DNA of 45,232 bases from CAZYLZ01 sp964648335 (GCA_964648335.1 CAZYLZ010000011.1:1-45232), one strand, 5' to 3'. Shown: positions 6,982 to 15,464, counted from the first letter of the stretch. Made by a program: numbers and translations. The notes: a model not told the origin generated them from the sequence alone.

Positions 6982-9900
6982 CTACCAGCCCCAGAACGCC
7001 TGCGAGTTTGTGTTGATAGAAGCGTGTGTACTTGTTGCAAGCGCTCCAGACCACAGACCCGCCTCGAGTGCTTTGCCGCGGTAACCAAAGCCACTCGACT
7101 TGAACGAGAACAACGAGACCGATCCGCCACCAAGGGCCGGTCTGCCGCTGCCTCCCGTGTAGGTGCTCGATGTGCCGTCGACCGTGAAGGTATTGGCAGA
7201 GCTGTTGCTGAGGACCGTCTGCACCGAGTGCCACGACCCGTCGCTTACCGTATGGTTGATACTTGCCGAGTCGTAGGTGCGGATGGTGCTTGCAGCAAAG
7301 TGGAACACGACCGATTGGCTGAAGTCCGACAATATGTTCGCTTGTGCCACGTATGGATCTTGGTTGCCGGCGTAGGCAAACGTGTAGGGCGCCGCCATCG
7401 AGAGCGACGCGACCGTATAGATGTTGGTCGAAGTGCTCGTCATGCATGGAAGTGATCCGATACAGCTGAGGGTGATTGTTGCTTGGTTATTTTGGGTCGT
7501 CTGCAAGAGGTGCCAGCCGTTGCCGGTCTGGTCGTAGAGCTGCCGTATACGGATGGTATTTGCACCGCAGTTGCTCGAGAGCGTTGCAGTGTCGAGAAGT
7601 CCGGTGATGAGTGTATTGATGGTGTAGTTTGTGCCACCGCACGTAACGATAATTGCGGCGCTGCCGGTCTTGGCGCGGCTATACGCGCGCAAGCCCCACC
7701 AGGCGGTCGCACCGGTCGCAAGGTCGCCGGGTCCCACGTACGTCGAGCTCGTATCGGTGTCGAAGGTAGCGTCAGAAAAGGTCGATGCCTTGCCCAGTGC
7801 ATCGGTCGAAACGACCGCATAGTGATACGTGGAAAGTGGAATGAGTGCGGTGACGTCGAGAGAATGCGACGTCACTAAGGCAGCACTCTGTGTGGTCGAA
7901 CCGTACGCACTTGTCAGTCCGTAGACGACCTTCGAATCCGACGGCGTGTTGGTGTCCCATGTGACCGTCGTACCGGTCGAGGTAGGTGCGCCGCTCGATA
8001 CGTTAGAGATGACCGGAGCTGCATTTGCGACGGTAACCGAAATGCTCGAGGTGCCGTAGATTCCGGTCGTATCCCGCGCGACAGAGGCTATCGTGTGCGT
8101 TCCATCGGCTACCGACGCGCTGTTCCATGTAGAGACATACGGCGAGCTCGTGAGGGCACTTCCGGTTGCGGTGCCGTCGATCTTGAACTGGACCGATGTG
8201 ATGCCAGAGCTCGAATCGGCAGAGGCAGACAAGAGGATGGAGCCAGCGACGGTTGCACCGCTTGCGGGCGCCGTAAGGGTTGTTCGAGTGGGGTAGCTCG
8301 AACTCTGGCTCGCATACAAATCGCCGGTGAGCATAGTGTAGTTGCCCGAGAACGTCGTGGTACCGGCGTACGGACCTAAGCCGGTCGAGTCGAACAGACG
8401 CCAATCATAAAAAACGTTTGTGGGGTCCAAGAAGTTGTCTTGGATGAGTGCCGTACCGTTTATGAGCGACGGATCGATCAGGAAGATGTAGTTCACATTC
8501 TCCGAGACGGTCGCAGGGTCAGGGAGGACGATGGTGTTGTTCTTGACTGCAATATCGTCGAAGCGTGTGTAGACCGAACCTTGGTTCGCCCTAAAGTTAA
8601 ATCCTTGCGTCGCTTGGTTGGCGGTATTTTGCAGGTAGGTATTGAATGCGACTGATATGCTTGGGAACGCGTTGTTTGCACCATAGTCTTGCAAGAAGTC
8701 TGCGTGGAAGCCACTTGCGCTTCCGCTTCCAGCGTTCTCGAACAGATTAAAGCGAATGTCTTGTGACTGCGACGCAGAGCCTGCATTGATGAAGTCGACA
8801 TACGAATTCTTGAGCCAGTTGTATTTAACGGTAAATGTGCCGGTGCCGAATAGGTTCATGAGACCGCTATAGACGGTGTTACGGCGGTCACCATCGATTG
8901 TGTTGTAGGTAATAGTCGCGCCTGCTCCGGCGATAACGATAGGGGGTTGTGCATTAGCACCAATCTTGAAATTGTTCTGCGTTATCGTGACGCCATTCCC
9001 CGGAACGTACAGCTGCCAGCCTCCGTCGAGCGAGAAATCGTATCCCGAGATCGTTACGTTATTGCTGTTCACTCGTACTAAATGACTCGCGGGGGTCACG
9101 ACCACTCCCGATATGACGATGGTTGCCGGGTCGAGCAAGGTGGTCGTGGTCGAGAGTCCCACGGCGTAGTCGACTCCTGGCACATGCCACGGGGACCGCG
9201 CGAGATAATCGGAAAGAAGCGTTGGATGTTGGATAGGAGCGGCAGAGGCACCTGCATATCCGTCGTCCCATAAGCCGACGGACAACTGCGTGGCAGTCGA
9301 CGAAGCCGAGCCATTACCTGCCGCGTCGCGCGCCTTCACCACGTATCGGTAGGTGGTGGATGCGACTGCCGAGGTATCTGCGTAGGCAGTGGTCGTTGCA
9401 GAGCCGAGAAGCACGCCATCACGGTAGATATCGTAGCGAGAGACGGCGGTATCGTCGGTCGATGCCGACCACGAGAGGTCGATCTCGGTCGTGGATATGC
9501 CAGTGCCCCTCAAAGATGTCGGAGTAGATGGTGCCGTGGTGTCTGCGGGAGTCGAGGGGGTGGTTTCGGCGACGACGAGCCCCGATCCGCCGCCGAATCC
9601 TGGAAAATATCCGAAGATTGGTGGTGGTTGTGGGATCGCATTCGGCGCGATCGTTGGGACTCTGGATGCTGTGCTGTTCGATTCGCTACCCGCGCTTGAT
9701 TGGACTGCGATTGCGGTGCGTGTGAGCGGGCCGGCAAAGCCGGTGGCAGGAAGTCCTCGTGAACGCTGGTAGCTCTTGAGTGCCACGAGTGTGCGCGATC
9801 CGAAGAACGCAGTCTCGTGTCCCGGAGACCCGGGGCCGGTTAGCGCAACCACGAAGCCGTGAGAGTTTAGGAATTTCTGCAGCAAGACAATGTCGACGTG

Positions 9901-10011
9901 CGTCTCGCCTGCCCGGTGGTTGCGCTTGATCGTGGTTCCGGCTGCATGGACGTCGACTGGAAATGATGCTAGCACTACGGCTACTAAGAAAAAGGGGATT
10001 CGTTGGCGCAT
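6982..10011 (-). CDS. Large secreted beta-helix protein with peptidoglycan-binding, FN3 and arabinofuranosidase-like domains
   Basis: A 1009-residue exported protein. The order is: signal peptide (1-24, ending VHAAG); a PG_binding_1 domain (about 30-100, LLQKFLNSHGFV and LKSYQRSRGLPATGFAG); a proline-rich linker; a fibronectin type III domain (about 160-245, TEIDLSWSASTDDTAVSRYDIYRDG); and a parallel beta-helix (about 275-545) with runs such as NVTISGYDF, GVTITQNNF and ATITYNTIDG. An Ig-like module (about 575-660, VQFKIDGTATGSALTSSPY) and a second FN3-like module come next. The C-terminal 250 residues contain LRAYSRAKTGSAAIIVTCGG and IRQLYDQTGNGWHLLQ, which resemble the jelly-roll of alpha-L-arabinofuranosidase B (GH54). 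The ATG at 10011 starts the signal peptide. Right-handed helices of this kind often bind or cleave polysaccharide; catalytic residues cannot be assigned here. Confidence 0.8.
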   Translation of the reverse strand: MRQRIPFFLVAVVLASFPVDVHAAGTTIKRNHRAGETHVDIVLLQKFLNSHGFVVALTGPGSPGHETAFFGSRTLVALKSYQRSRGLPATGFAGPLTRTAIAVQSSAGSESNSTASRVPTIAPNAIPQPPPIFGYFPGFGGGSGLVVAETTPSTPADTTAPSTPTSLRGTGISTTEIDLSWSASTDDTAVSRYDIYRDGVLLGSATTTAYADTSAVASTTYRYVVKARDAAGNGSASSTATQLSVGLWDDGYAGASAAPIQHPTLLSDYLARSPWHVPGVDYAVGLSTTTTLLDPATIVISGVVVTPASHLVRVNSNNVTISGYDFSLDGGWQLYVPGNGVTITQNNFKIGANAQPPIVIAGAGATITYNTIDGDRRNTVYSGLMNLFGTGTFTVKYNWLKNSYVDFINAGSASQSQDIRFNLFENAGSGSASGFHADFLQDYGANNAFPSISVAFNTYLQNTANQATQGFNFRANQGSVYTRFDDIAVKNNTIVLPDPATVSENVNYIFLIDPSLINGTALIQDNFLDPTNVFYDWRLFDSTGLGPYAGTTTFSGNYTMLTGDLYASQSSSYPTRTTLTAPASGATVAGSILLSASADSSSGITSVQFKIDGTATGSALTSSPYVSTWNSASVADGTHTIASVARDTTGIYGTSSISVTVANAAPVISNVSSGAPTSTGTTVTWDTNTPSDSKVVYGLTSAYGSTTQSAALVTSHSLDVTALIPLSTYHYAVVSTDALGKASTFSDATFDTDTSSTYVGPGDLATGATAWWGLRAYSRAKTGSAAIIVTCGGTNYTINTLITGLLDTATLSSNCGANTIRIRQLYDQTGNGWHLLQTTQNNQATITLSCIGSLPCMTSTSTNIYTVASLSMAAPYTFAYAGNQDPYVAQANILSDFSQSVVFHFAASTIRTYDSASINHTVSDGSWHSVQTVLSNSSANTFTVDGTSSTYTGGSGRPALGGGSVSLFSFKSSGFGYRGKALEAGLWSGALATSTHASINTNSQAFWGW

Positions 10012-10109
10012 ACAGCTCAAAAAGTATACCGCATCGGAATTGGGGCGAATCGCCGCAAAAACATGCAACAGCTGGCAAAAAGCGTATTAAAAGGGTATTT
10101 GCACACTTA

Positions 10110-10138
10110 TTGACACAATAATGTAAAAGTTATATAAT
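10110..10138 (+). promoter_or_regulatory. Consensus sigma-70 promoter
   Basis: TTGACA (10110-10115), 17-base spacer, TATAAT (10133-10138): both hexamers and the spacing are perfect. It drives the secreted-protein gene at 10173, giving a leader of about 28 bases with AGAGGAG near its end. It is the strongest promoter in the window. Confidence 0.85.
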
Positions 10139-10172
10139 ACATACAGTAGGAAAAGTAATAGAGGAGCGTTAC

Positions 10173-10613
10173 ATGCGTAAAGCATGGATGGTAAGTCTGT
10201 TGATCTGGCCTTGTCTCGTACCGCTTGCGGTATGGGGCGAAGAGTCGGCGACCGTACGTATCGAGTATCACATCGCGGTGGATCGCTCTTCCGTCGACCC
10301 GACTGTGTTGCACGAATACAAAGGATCGATCGATTTGCCGATGAAAGGTGAAACTCGATTCGGTCCTGATGCCGCGAACTCCCAGATGGTGGGCATGCCT
10401 ATCCACCGGCTCGGTCCCGACTCGACCATGATCGAGTTCAAGAAGCATGACGGCAAGAAGTGCTTTTTGAGTGTTGCAGCGCAGGGTGGCATGGTCACGT
10501 GCCAAGATCCGAGCGCCAAGCGCGACTGGGACAATCGGTATGTCGCGACGGAAGTGGTGCGGACCGGTGGCAACACATACCGTGTCACCGCTTCGGAGGC
10601 GGGACGGCCATAA
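10173..10613 (+). CDS. Secreted protein of unknown function
   Basis: A 146-residue protein with a Sec signal peptide (residues 1-22; MRKAWMVSLLIWPCLVPLAVWG) and a mature part of about 124 residues not matched to a family. The mature part has two cysteines (in KKCFLSV and MVTCQDP) that could form a disulfide. It reads as beta-rich: TVRIEYHIAV, EYKGSIDLPM, STMIEFKKH, CFLSVAAQGGMVTC and NTYRVTAS. Its consensus promoter and good Shine-Dalgarno (GAGGAG) suggest strong expression. It forms a single-gene unit ending at a strong terminator. Confidence 0.75.
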   Translation: MRKAWMVSLLIWPCLVPLAVWGEESATVRIEYHIAVDRSSVDPTVLHEYKGSIDLPMKGETRFGPDAANSQMVGMPIHRLGPDSTMIEFKKHDGKKCFLSVAAQGGMVTCQDPSAKRDWDNRYVATEVVRTGGNTYRVTASEAGRP

Positions 10614-10626
10614 ATGATGAAGAACA

Positions 10627-10660
10627 GCGGGCGCCAGGCATGGCGCCCGCTCTTTTGTTT
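10627..10660 (+). terminator. Intrinsic terminator after the 10173-10613 gene
   Basis: Ten-pair stem GCGGGCGCCA / TGGCGCCCGC with a four-base loop, followed by TCTTTTGTTT. Confidence 0.85.
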
Positions 10661-10698
10661 GCGGTAGAATAGGATCATATACGAATCATCTTAAGTCT

Positions 10699-11268
10699 AT
10701 GAATACCAAGACGGTTATCATTCTTTTCAGCGTTTTTGCAATCGTCGCTGCGGGCTTGTATGCAGGTTTTATCATGCGACCCGCACAGCAGATCAGTGGG
10801 CGAGAGAATCCTGTTACGAACATTACATTAAGCGGTACGTACCAGTGTCTCGAGCTTCTCGAAAAGGGCGCTACGCCACCCCAGGATTGCACGTTCGGAA
10901 TCAAGACTGACGAAGGCATCCCTTACGCGGTCAACTTCGGGCAATCGGCGGGAGCTGCGGAGCAATTTAAGAATCGCGAGCATATCGTAGCCGAGGGCTT
11001 TATCGTGCCGAAAGAGACGCTGAGCACCGATCAGTGGCAGAAGTACGACATGAAGGGTATCTTTACCGTCACGAAGGTATTGCCCGGTGCGGTAGTGACT
11101 GGCAAGCTCGATATCAACGAGGTCTGCCAAGGAGCGCTCGCGTACATGACATTTCCCGACGAGAAAAGCGCCGATCTTTTCATAGTCGAGTGCGTAGCAG
11201 GAAAGCACCCCGAGGTAATCGAGCAATATAAGAAAACTCTGGGAACGCCCGACGGCGCAGCAATCTAG
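10699..11268 (+). CDS. Membrane-anchored protein of unknown function
   Basis: A 189-residue protein. Residues 4-25 (KTVIILFSVFAIVAAGLYAGFI) form a signal anchor, so the rest should lie outside the membrane. The exported part has paired cysteines at YQCLELL and PQDCTFGIKTDEG, followed by a domain containing EHIVAEGFIVPKETL. A second section, EVCQGALAYMTFPDEKSADLFIVECVAGKHPEVIEQYK, has two more cysteines. The first section resembles short secreted domains common in Parcubacteria, but I cannot name the family. The stop at 11268 is only 5 bases from the end of the convergent gene, with no terminator hairpin between them. Confidence 0.7.
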   Translation: MNTKTVIILFSVFAIVAAGLYAGFIMRPAQQISGRENPVTNITLSGTYQCLELLEKGATPPQDCTFGIKTDEGIPYAVNFGQSAGAAEQFKNREHIVAEGFIVPKETLSTDQWQKYDMKGIFTVTKVLPGAVVTGKLDINEVCQGALAYMTFPDEKSADLFIVECVAGKHPEVIEQYKKTLGTPDGAAI

Positions 11269-11273
11269 ACCCG

Positions 11274-12695
11274 CTATTCTTTTGTCTGCTTCGCTTTACG
11301 CACGATATCTCGCGAAATTTCGCGGATTTTGGCGAGAGTCTCGTCCCACTCCATCCCGAGCGTGCTTCCAATCCACTGTGCCTCTTTGGCATCGATCTTA
11401 ATATCGTGCGTTTGGAATGATTCATGAAATGAGCCCGAGGATGTGTAGTGGACCTTTACCTCAAGGCCTGTAAAAATCGATTCGATTGCAGTTTTAATCT
11501 CGAGAGCGACCTCTTCGTCCTCCCACATGCCGTTGCCGGGATCGATAAAGCTCTCGTAACTGCACCCACCTGGGGTGTCGGCCTCATACTCATCCGTTTC
11601 CGGGTCGTCAAATCCATGCGAACCGCTCCAAGTTTCGCCTGAACCGAGCCATATCTCTATCTCACCCGAATCGACTACCAGGTTTACCTCTCCTTCGATA
11701 GTAATTTTCTCTCCTCCGTTGCCATAGGATTCGTGACGGATATAGTCTTTTACGGCATGCGTGCTCATGCCGAGGTAGGTCTGCGCAAACGCTTCGATGG
11801 TGCGATGCCAGCGCCATTTCTGGGTGTCGTTCTCGATGATTCTTTGCTCCAAAAAGTGCAAAAGCTCGGCTATGTTGTCTTTGTCGGAGATACGCCGAAG
11901 GTTCCCTATTTGATAGAGGAGGCCACCAAACTCATGGTCGGGTATCTTGGACGTTTTCATGGTGCGTTTGACGTCGCGGATTGATACGTCTTGCACGAGT
12001 CCAAGCTTGGCAACAAAGTCTCGTATTGATTGCGCAGTATCCGCTATGCGAGCCGTGTCGAACCGTGCGCGGTTATAGAGTTCGACCATCGCTTCGAGCG
12101 TTTCGCGAGCTGCCACAAGTTCTCTAAAGAAATCAACCTGGTTGTTTGTTTGGGGCATGCCATGTTCGAGCAGCGCCAGATAATCATCCTGAGTACGTGG
12201 GATAGGGTATAAGTCGGTTTGGTTTTCGAGCCAGTGTTCATGTTGAAACGTAGTTTCGATCTGGAGCACCGTGTCAGTCCGTCGCAGGGTAGTTGTAATG
12301 TCTCCATCCTTCACAAAGCCCTCAACAACTGGTTCTGCTGCTCGCGATCCTCCAAAGTTGGTATGTGATTGAATCTGAAGTGGTGATGTTACGACGCCAT
12401 GTACCGTGAATACTTCAGCACTCGTATCAATATGTCGAACGGAACAATGGGCAAGAAGGTCCGTAACACATTCGGATACGTTTCGTTCGAAGTATGTTTC
12501 TTTGTTTTGGTAATCGGGATCGGCAAGTTCGTACTCGGCAATGAGCGGAGTGTCTTGAAGTCGCGACAGATTCGTATGCACTTCGACCGACTTCACAGGG
12601 CGTGCATAGATGAACTCGTGCAAAGCGCGCAGCTGCTCGCTCTTCGGTATCTCTGTTATGGCTTCGCGATGCTGGCGTATGCCCTCGGTGGTCAT
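11274..12695 (-). CDS. Large cytoplasmic protein of unknown function
   Basis: A 473-residue protein with no signal peptide or membrane segment and no family I recognise. The first half is mixed alpha/beta with SVEVHTNLSRL and a long helical section (VDFFRELVAARETLEAMVELYNRARF; FVAKLGLVQDVSIRDVKRTMKTSK). The second half has a beta segment, ITIEGEVNLVVDSGEIEIWLG, an acidic stretch around FDDPETDEYEAD, and a closing charged helix. The ATG at 12695 is preceded by a TATACT box ending 8 bases upstream and no Shine-Dalgarno, so the leader would be one or two bases. A much longer in-frame extension upstream overlaps the divergent 59-residue gene and is rejected. Confidence 0.7.
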   Translation of the reverse strand: MTTEGIRQHREAITEIPKSEQLRALHEFIYARPVKSVEVHTNLSRLQDTPLIAEYELADPDYQNKETYFERNVSECVTDLLAHCSVRHIDTSAEVFTVHGVVTSPLQIQSHTNFGGSRAAEPVVEGFVKDGDITTTLRRTDTVLQIETTFQHEHWLENQTDLYPIPRTQDDYLALLEHGMPQTNNQVDFFRELVAARETLEAMVELYNRARFDTARIADTAQSIRDFVAKLGLVQDVSIRDVKRTMKTSKIPDHEFGGLLYQIGNLRRISDKDNIAELLHFLEQRIIENDTQKWRWHRTIEAFAQTYLGMSTHAVKDYIRHESYGNGGEKITIEGEVNLVVDSGEIEIWLGSGETWSGSHGFDDPETDEYEADTPGGCSYESFIDPGNGMWEDEEVALEIKTAIESIFTGLEVKVHYTSSGSFHESFQTHDIKIDAKEAQWIGSTLGMEWDETLAKIREISRDIVRKAKQTKE

Positions 12696-12756
12696 TGGAG
12701 AGAAGTATACCGCGACGTTTCTTCCGCGCCGTCGATATGTTTGATATCGTATCCGC

Positions 12757-12936
12757 ATGGAAATGAACGACAAACAGACGCTCGCGGTCCTTGTGCAGAT
12801 ACTCAAAAACCATCCGCTCTCGGAAGAAGAGGTTACAGCAGTCAAGTCGGCCATAGGCCTTCTGAGCTGGACCAAACTCATCGAAGGAAAAGTCCAGAGC
12901 ATCAAGAAATCGCGCGCCCGACGCAATAATTTGTAG
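12757..12936 (+). CDS. 59-residue helical protein
   Basis: A short gene encoding 59 residues beginning MEMNDKQTLAVLVQILKN. The composition is typical of a real small protein: two amphipathic helices (about 5-19 and 23-45, the second SEEEVTAVKSAIGLLSWTKL) and a basic tail (QSIKKSRARRNNL) that could contact nucleic acid. A TATCGT hexamer ends 6 bases before the ATG, matching the leaderless pattern seen elsewhere in this window. It is divergent from the 473-residue gene (62 bases between starts) and is followed by the 128-base palindrome. Function unknown. Confidence 0.6.
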   Translation: MEMNDKQTLAVLVQILKNHPLSEEEVTAVKSAIGLLSWTKLIEGKVQSIKKSRARRNNL

Positions 12937-12949
12937 CGTATTTGCCTTC

Positions 12950-13077
12950 AGTAGGACTTAGGTAATCGGATGCAGTTCGAGGCGCTCAAGCGATATGCTC
13001 GGAGGCATACTTTGAGTATAGTGACGAGCATATCGTGCGGGGCAACGTGGAAATGCGCCGATTGAGTAAGTCCTACT
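12950..13077. repeat. 128-base nested palindrome with 11-base terminal inverted repeats
   Basis: The element begins AGTAGGACTTA and ends with its exact complement TAAGTCCTACT. Inside lie nested pairings: AATCGG (12964-12969) with CCGATT (13058-13063), CGATATGCTCG (12991-13001) with CGAGCATATCG (13025-13035), and ATACT with AGTAT closing a TTG loop at 13007-13019. The intervening arms (12970-12990, 13036-13057) pair only partly. The whole could fold as one long hairpin on either strand. It sits between two genes that point at each other, and its right edge supplies two bases of the stop codon of the leftward gene. There is no T run, so it is not a standard terminator. A structured RNA, a small non-autonomous mobile element and a transcription barrier are all possible. 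Confidence 0.75.
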
Positions 13078-14266
13078 ATTGATACTGGATGTAGATCGGG
13101 CGGGGAACCAGTTCGAGCACCTCGTCGGGGCGCAGGATGCGGCTGCCTTTCTCGTTGAAGTCGTTCTTGTAGAAGAGCTTAAAGCCCGTAAACTGCACCG
13201 GCTCCGACGCAATAGTGCGCTTATACGTATTGATCTTGCGCGCCTGGCTGCCCCAACCGTCCATCTCGATGACCACCTGCACCTCGGGCAGGGGCGCGAT
13301 GCGCTTGTAACCAGTGACCATGTCTTCGGTAAAGCGATGGATGACCAGGATCTTGGGCGGCAGGTCATTATCGCGCACGAGCTTTGCCAGGTACTCGGCG
13401 GCATAGTTGATTTCGTTTGCGTCCATGGTGCCAATTACGCGTCCCGGCGGGCTGCCGTCCTTCATGTAAAACTCGGGGTCAATACCGAGGTGAACGTTCG
13501 GCATCTTGAGATACGTTTCGAGGAGCGGGAGCTCGGACTGGATAGTGCTCTTGCCGACTTGGATATCTATGAAGACGATACCATTTACCTTCTTCGCCAT
13601 CTCGACGGTTTTGTCTATCTGAGCGTCGGGCATGCGCAGCCGGTATTTGCCGTCTTTTCCTGCACTCGCTTGGGCGGTCACCGCGATATAGTGAAGTGCG
13701 GGTATGACCGGCGTATCGGGATCGGCCGCCTGCCACTTTGCGACCTCTGCGCGTAGCTTGTCGAGCATTTCGTCTTCGGGGTATTGGCCGAGCACGCCCA
13801 TCTGTTTTGAATAAAAGTTGCCGTAATACGCGACGATGCGGTTGAAGGGGATGAGCGCGCCGACTTTGGGACGTGGCGCTTTCGTTGGCCAGAGCGAGGG
13901 TTTTTTTGCTGATGTTGACGTGGCCGTAGTAGTGCTTGCGCGAAGTCGCGCTTCTTCGTGGACGTCGTACGAGCGTAATGCAGAAGTCGACGTTCCGAGT
14001 GCGAGTGCACGCATACGAAAGTCGTAGTCGGCGACGTCGAGGGCCGGTACCGAAGGGACCAAGGTGTCGATGATCGACTTGTGCTCGATCGGCATTCCAG
14101 TCGAGTAGTGGACCTTGCGACCGGTTATCGGCATGAGTCCGGTGATGAGAAAGAAGGCGACGACGAGAAAGCCGAGCGAAGCCAAGAGCGTCTGCCATGC
14201 GGGCACACCGACCGCTTTGATGTGCCGCTTGAGCGGTATGCGAGATTTATGGAATGCGTCTTTCAT
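13076..14266 (-). CDS. Membrane-anchored protein with a TIM-barrel-like (glycoside-hydrolase-like) domain
   Basis: A 396-residue protein. A single hydrophobic segment (about residues 25-45, TLLASLGFLVVAFFLITGLM) anchors it. A Ser/Thr-rich linker (STTTATSTSAKK, about 110-125) leads to a 260-residue extracytoplasmic domain. Its strands read IVAYYGNF, VIPALHYIAVT, IVFIDIQVG, VHLGIDPEFYM, ILVIHRF and VQVVIEMDGWG in order, each followed by a helix, which is the pattern of a (beta/alpha)8 barrel. Acidic residues in IDPEF and IEMDG fall at strand ends where glycosidases place catalytic residues; this is inference. The stop codon TAG overlaps the terminal repeat of the adjacent palindrome. Confidence 0.65.
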   Translation of the reverse strand: MKDAFHKSRIPLKRHIKAVGVPAWQTLLASLGFLVVAFFLITGLMPITGRKVHYSTGMPIEHKSIIDTLVPSVPALDVADYDFRMRALALGTSTSALRSYDVHEEARLRASTTTATSTSAKKPSLWPTKAPRPKVGALIPFNRIVAYYGNFYSKQMGVLGQYPEDEMLDKLRAEVAKWQAADPDTPVIPALHYIAVTAQASAGKDGKYRLRMPDAQIDKTVEMAKKVNGIVFIDIQVGKSTIQSELPLLETYLKMPNVHLGIDPEFYMKDGSPPGRVIGTMDANEINYAAEYLAKLVRDNDLPPKILVIHRFTEDMVTGYKRIAPLPEVQVVIEMDGWGSQARKINTYKRTIASEPVQFTGFKLFYKNDFNEKGSRILRPDEVLELVPRPIYIQYQ

Positions 14267-14397
14267 GTAACAGAGGTCCGCGAAGCGGATACTGCATTGT
14301 ACCTGACGCCAGGTGCGACGCGAACGAAGGGTGATGGTACTGTTGCTGGTGGAATTTTGTGCTATAACAAAAAGAGATAGAAACGAAGGGAGATACC

Positions 14398-15075
14398 ATG
14401 ACAGGACCGCGGCGAATAGTCTTCACGCGTCACCCCGAATGTCTGCACAATGTCTCGAACGACGCTGCGTTGCACAGAGGAATATCAAACCGCATGTCGC
14501 CTCTGACCACACTTGGCGAACTGCAGCGCGATATCACCGCCAAATACCTGTGCGACGAGTTTGGTGCGTTCGATGCCGTCTACACGTCGACGTACGAGCG
14601 AACCAAAACGATACCCGCCGCCGCAGGATTCGGAGCGTATGCAATAGCAACACCTGAACTCGATGAGAGAAATATGGGCGTGTGGCATCTGTATCCGAGG
14701 GCAAAGGTGCTCGAGCTACATCCAAACGAAGAAGGTCGCCTAAACTCCGTCGGCTACTATGCGTATCAAGCGCCTGGTGGTGAAACATGCATGAACGTCG
14801 AGCGTCGGATACGGCAGCTCATGGCGTCGGATAGAATGCGACAAGGCTTGGACACGGTCTACTTTTCGGCGCACGGAATATCGGGCCTGTGCCTTCGACG
14901 AGTCCTGACAGAGGCATCGCTCGAGGCATGGCATGCGTGGGACCGTCTTAAGAACGGCGCCGTCTGCGTGTACGAACAAGAGGGCAATGCCTACGTGTGC
15001 ACGCTGTATAACCACATTCCGTGGGAAGGGAAGATCGACCCGAAGCTTCTCGGCCACGAAAGCCGCGAGGCATAA
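14398..15075 (+). CDS. Histidine phosphatase (phosphoglycerate mutase-like) family protein
   Basis: A 225-residue member of the histidine phosphatase superfamily. The phosphate pocket is visible: RHPE at residues 11-14 with H12 as the nucleophile, YTSTYERTK at about 62-70 with the conserved arginine, the acidic residue in LDERNMGVW (about 88-96), PGGETCMNVERR (about 127-137), and the second histidine in SAHG (H159). The family hydrolyses or transfers phosphate on many substrates; the residue after RH is usually G, here P. The start at 14398 follows GAAGGGAG. A TGCTATAAC extended -10 element lies about 30 bases upstream of the Shine-Dalgarno region. Confidence 0.85.
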   Translation: MTGPRRIVFTRHPECLHNVSNDAALHRGISNRMSPLTTLGELQRDITAKYLCDEFGAFDAVYTSTYERTKTIPAAAGFGAYAIATPELDERNMGVWHLYPRAKVLELHPNEEGRLNSVGYYAYQAPGGETCMNVERRIRQLMASDRMRQGLDTVYFSAHGISGLCLRRVLTEASLEAWHAWDRLKNGAVCVYEQEGNAYVCTLYNHIPWEGKIDPKLLGHESREA

Positions 15076-15076
15076 G

Positions 15077-15104
15077 AAAAGGCCGCACATACGTGCGGCC
15101 TTTT
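15077..15104. terminator. Bidirectional intrinsic terminator
   Basis: Perfect 12-pair stem AAAAGGCCGCAC / GTGCGGCCTTTT with loop ATAC. It serves both the histidine phosphatase gene and the convergent membrane-protein gene. Confidence 0.9.
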
Positions 15105-15126
15105 GTTGATCAAGAAAGAGTTCGAT

Positions 15127-15378
15127 CTACCATCCGGATACGAGTTCGAACAGCACCATAAATGGAAGAAGCAGGAACTTGCCCACGGTACTCGAGACGG
15201 CGCCACCGATGAAAAGAGCCAGTCCTATGGCGGGTACTGCGATAAGGGCGAAGAGGAATCGGCCCACAGGGCTTTTCCACTCCATGTCGTTTATCTTGAT
15301 TGATTCGTGGCCGAGTGTGGCACCCAGTACGATGACCAGATACAGCGCTATCGATATGCATGTCAGAATCCAGAGCAT
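15127..15378 (-). CDS. Small membrane protein with two transmembrane helices
   Basis: An 83-residue protein with two clear hydrophobic segments, MLWILTCISIALYLVIVLGATLG (about 1-23) and FLFALIAVPAIGLALFIGGAVSS (about 42-64), followed by a third, weaker one in KFLLLPFMVLFELV. The polar loop between the first two reads HESIKINDMEWKSPVGR. No family is recognised. The ATG at 15378 is preferred over the GTG one codon earlier because AAAGGAG lies six bases upstream of it. Confidence 0.65.
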   Translation of the reverse strand: MLWILTCISIALYLVIVLGATLGHESIKINDMEWKSPVGRFLFALIAVPAIGLALFIGGAVSSTVGKFLLLPFMVLFELVSGW

Positions 15379-15464
15379 CACATTCTCCTTTACTGTGGCT
15401 GCGGATGTTGTATCACGTAGGGGACGCTCCTGTCTAATGTGTCGTCACCTGTGTGACACGATGG

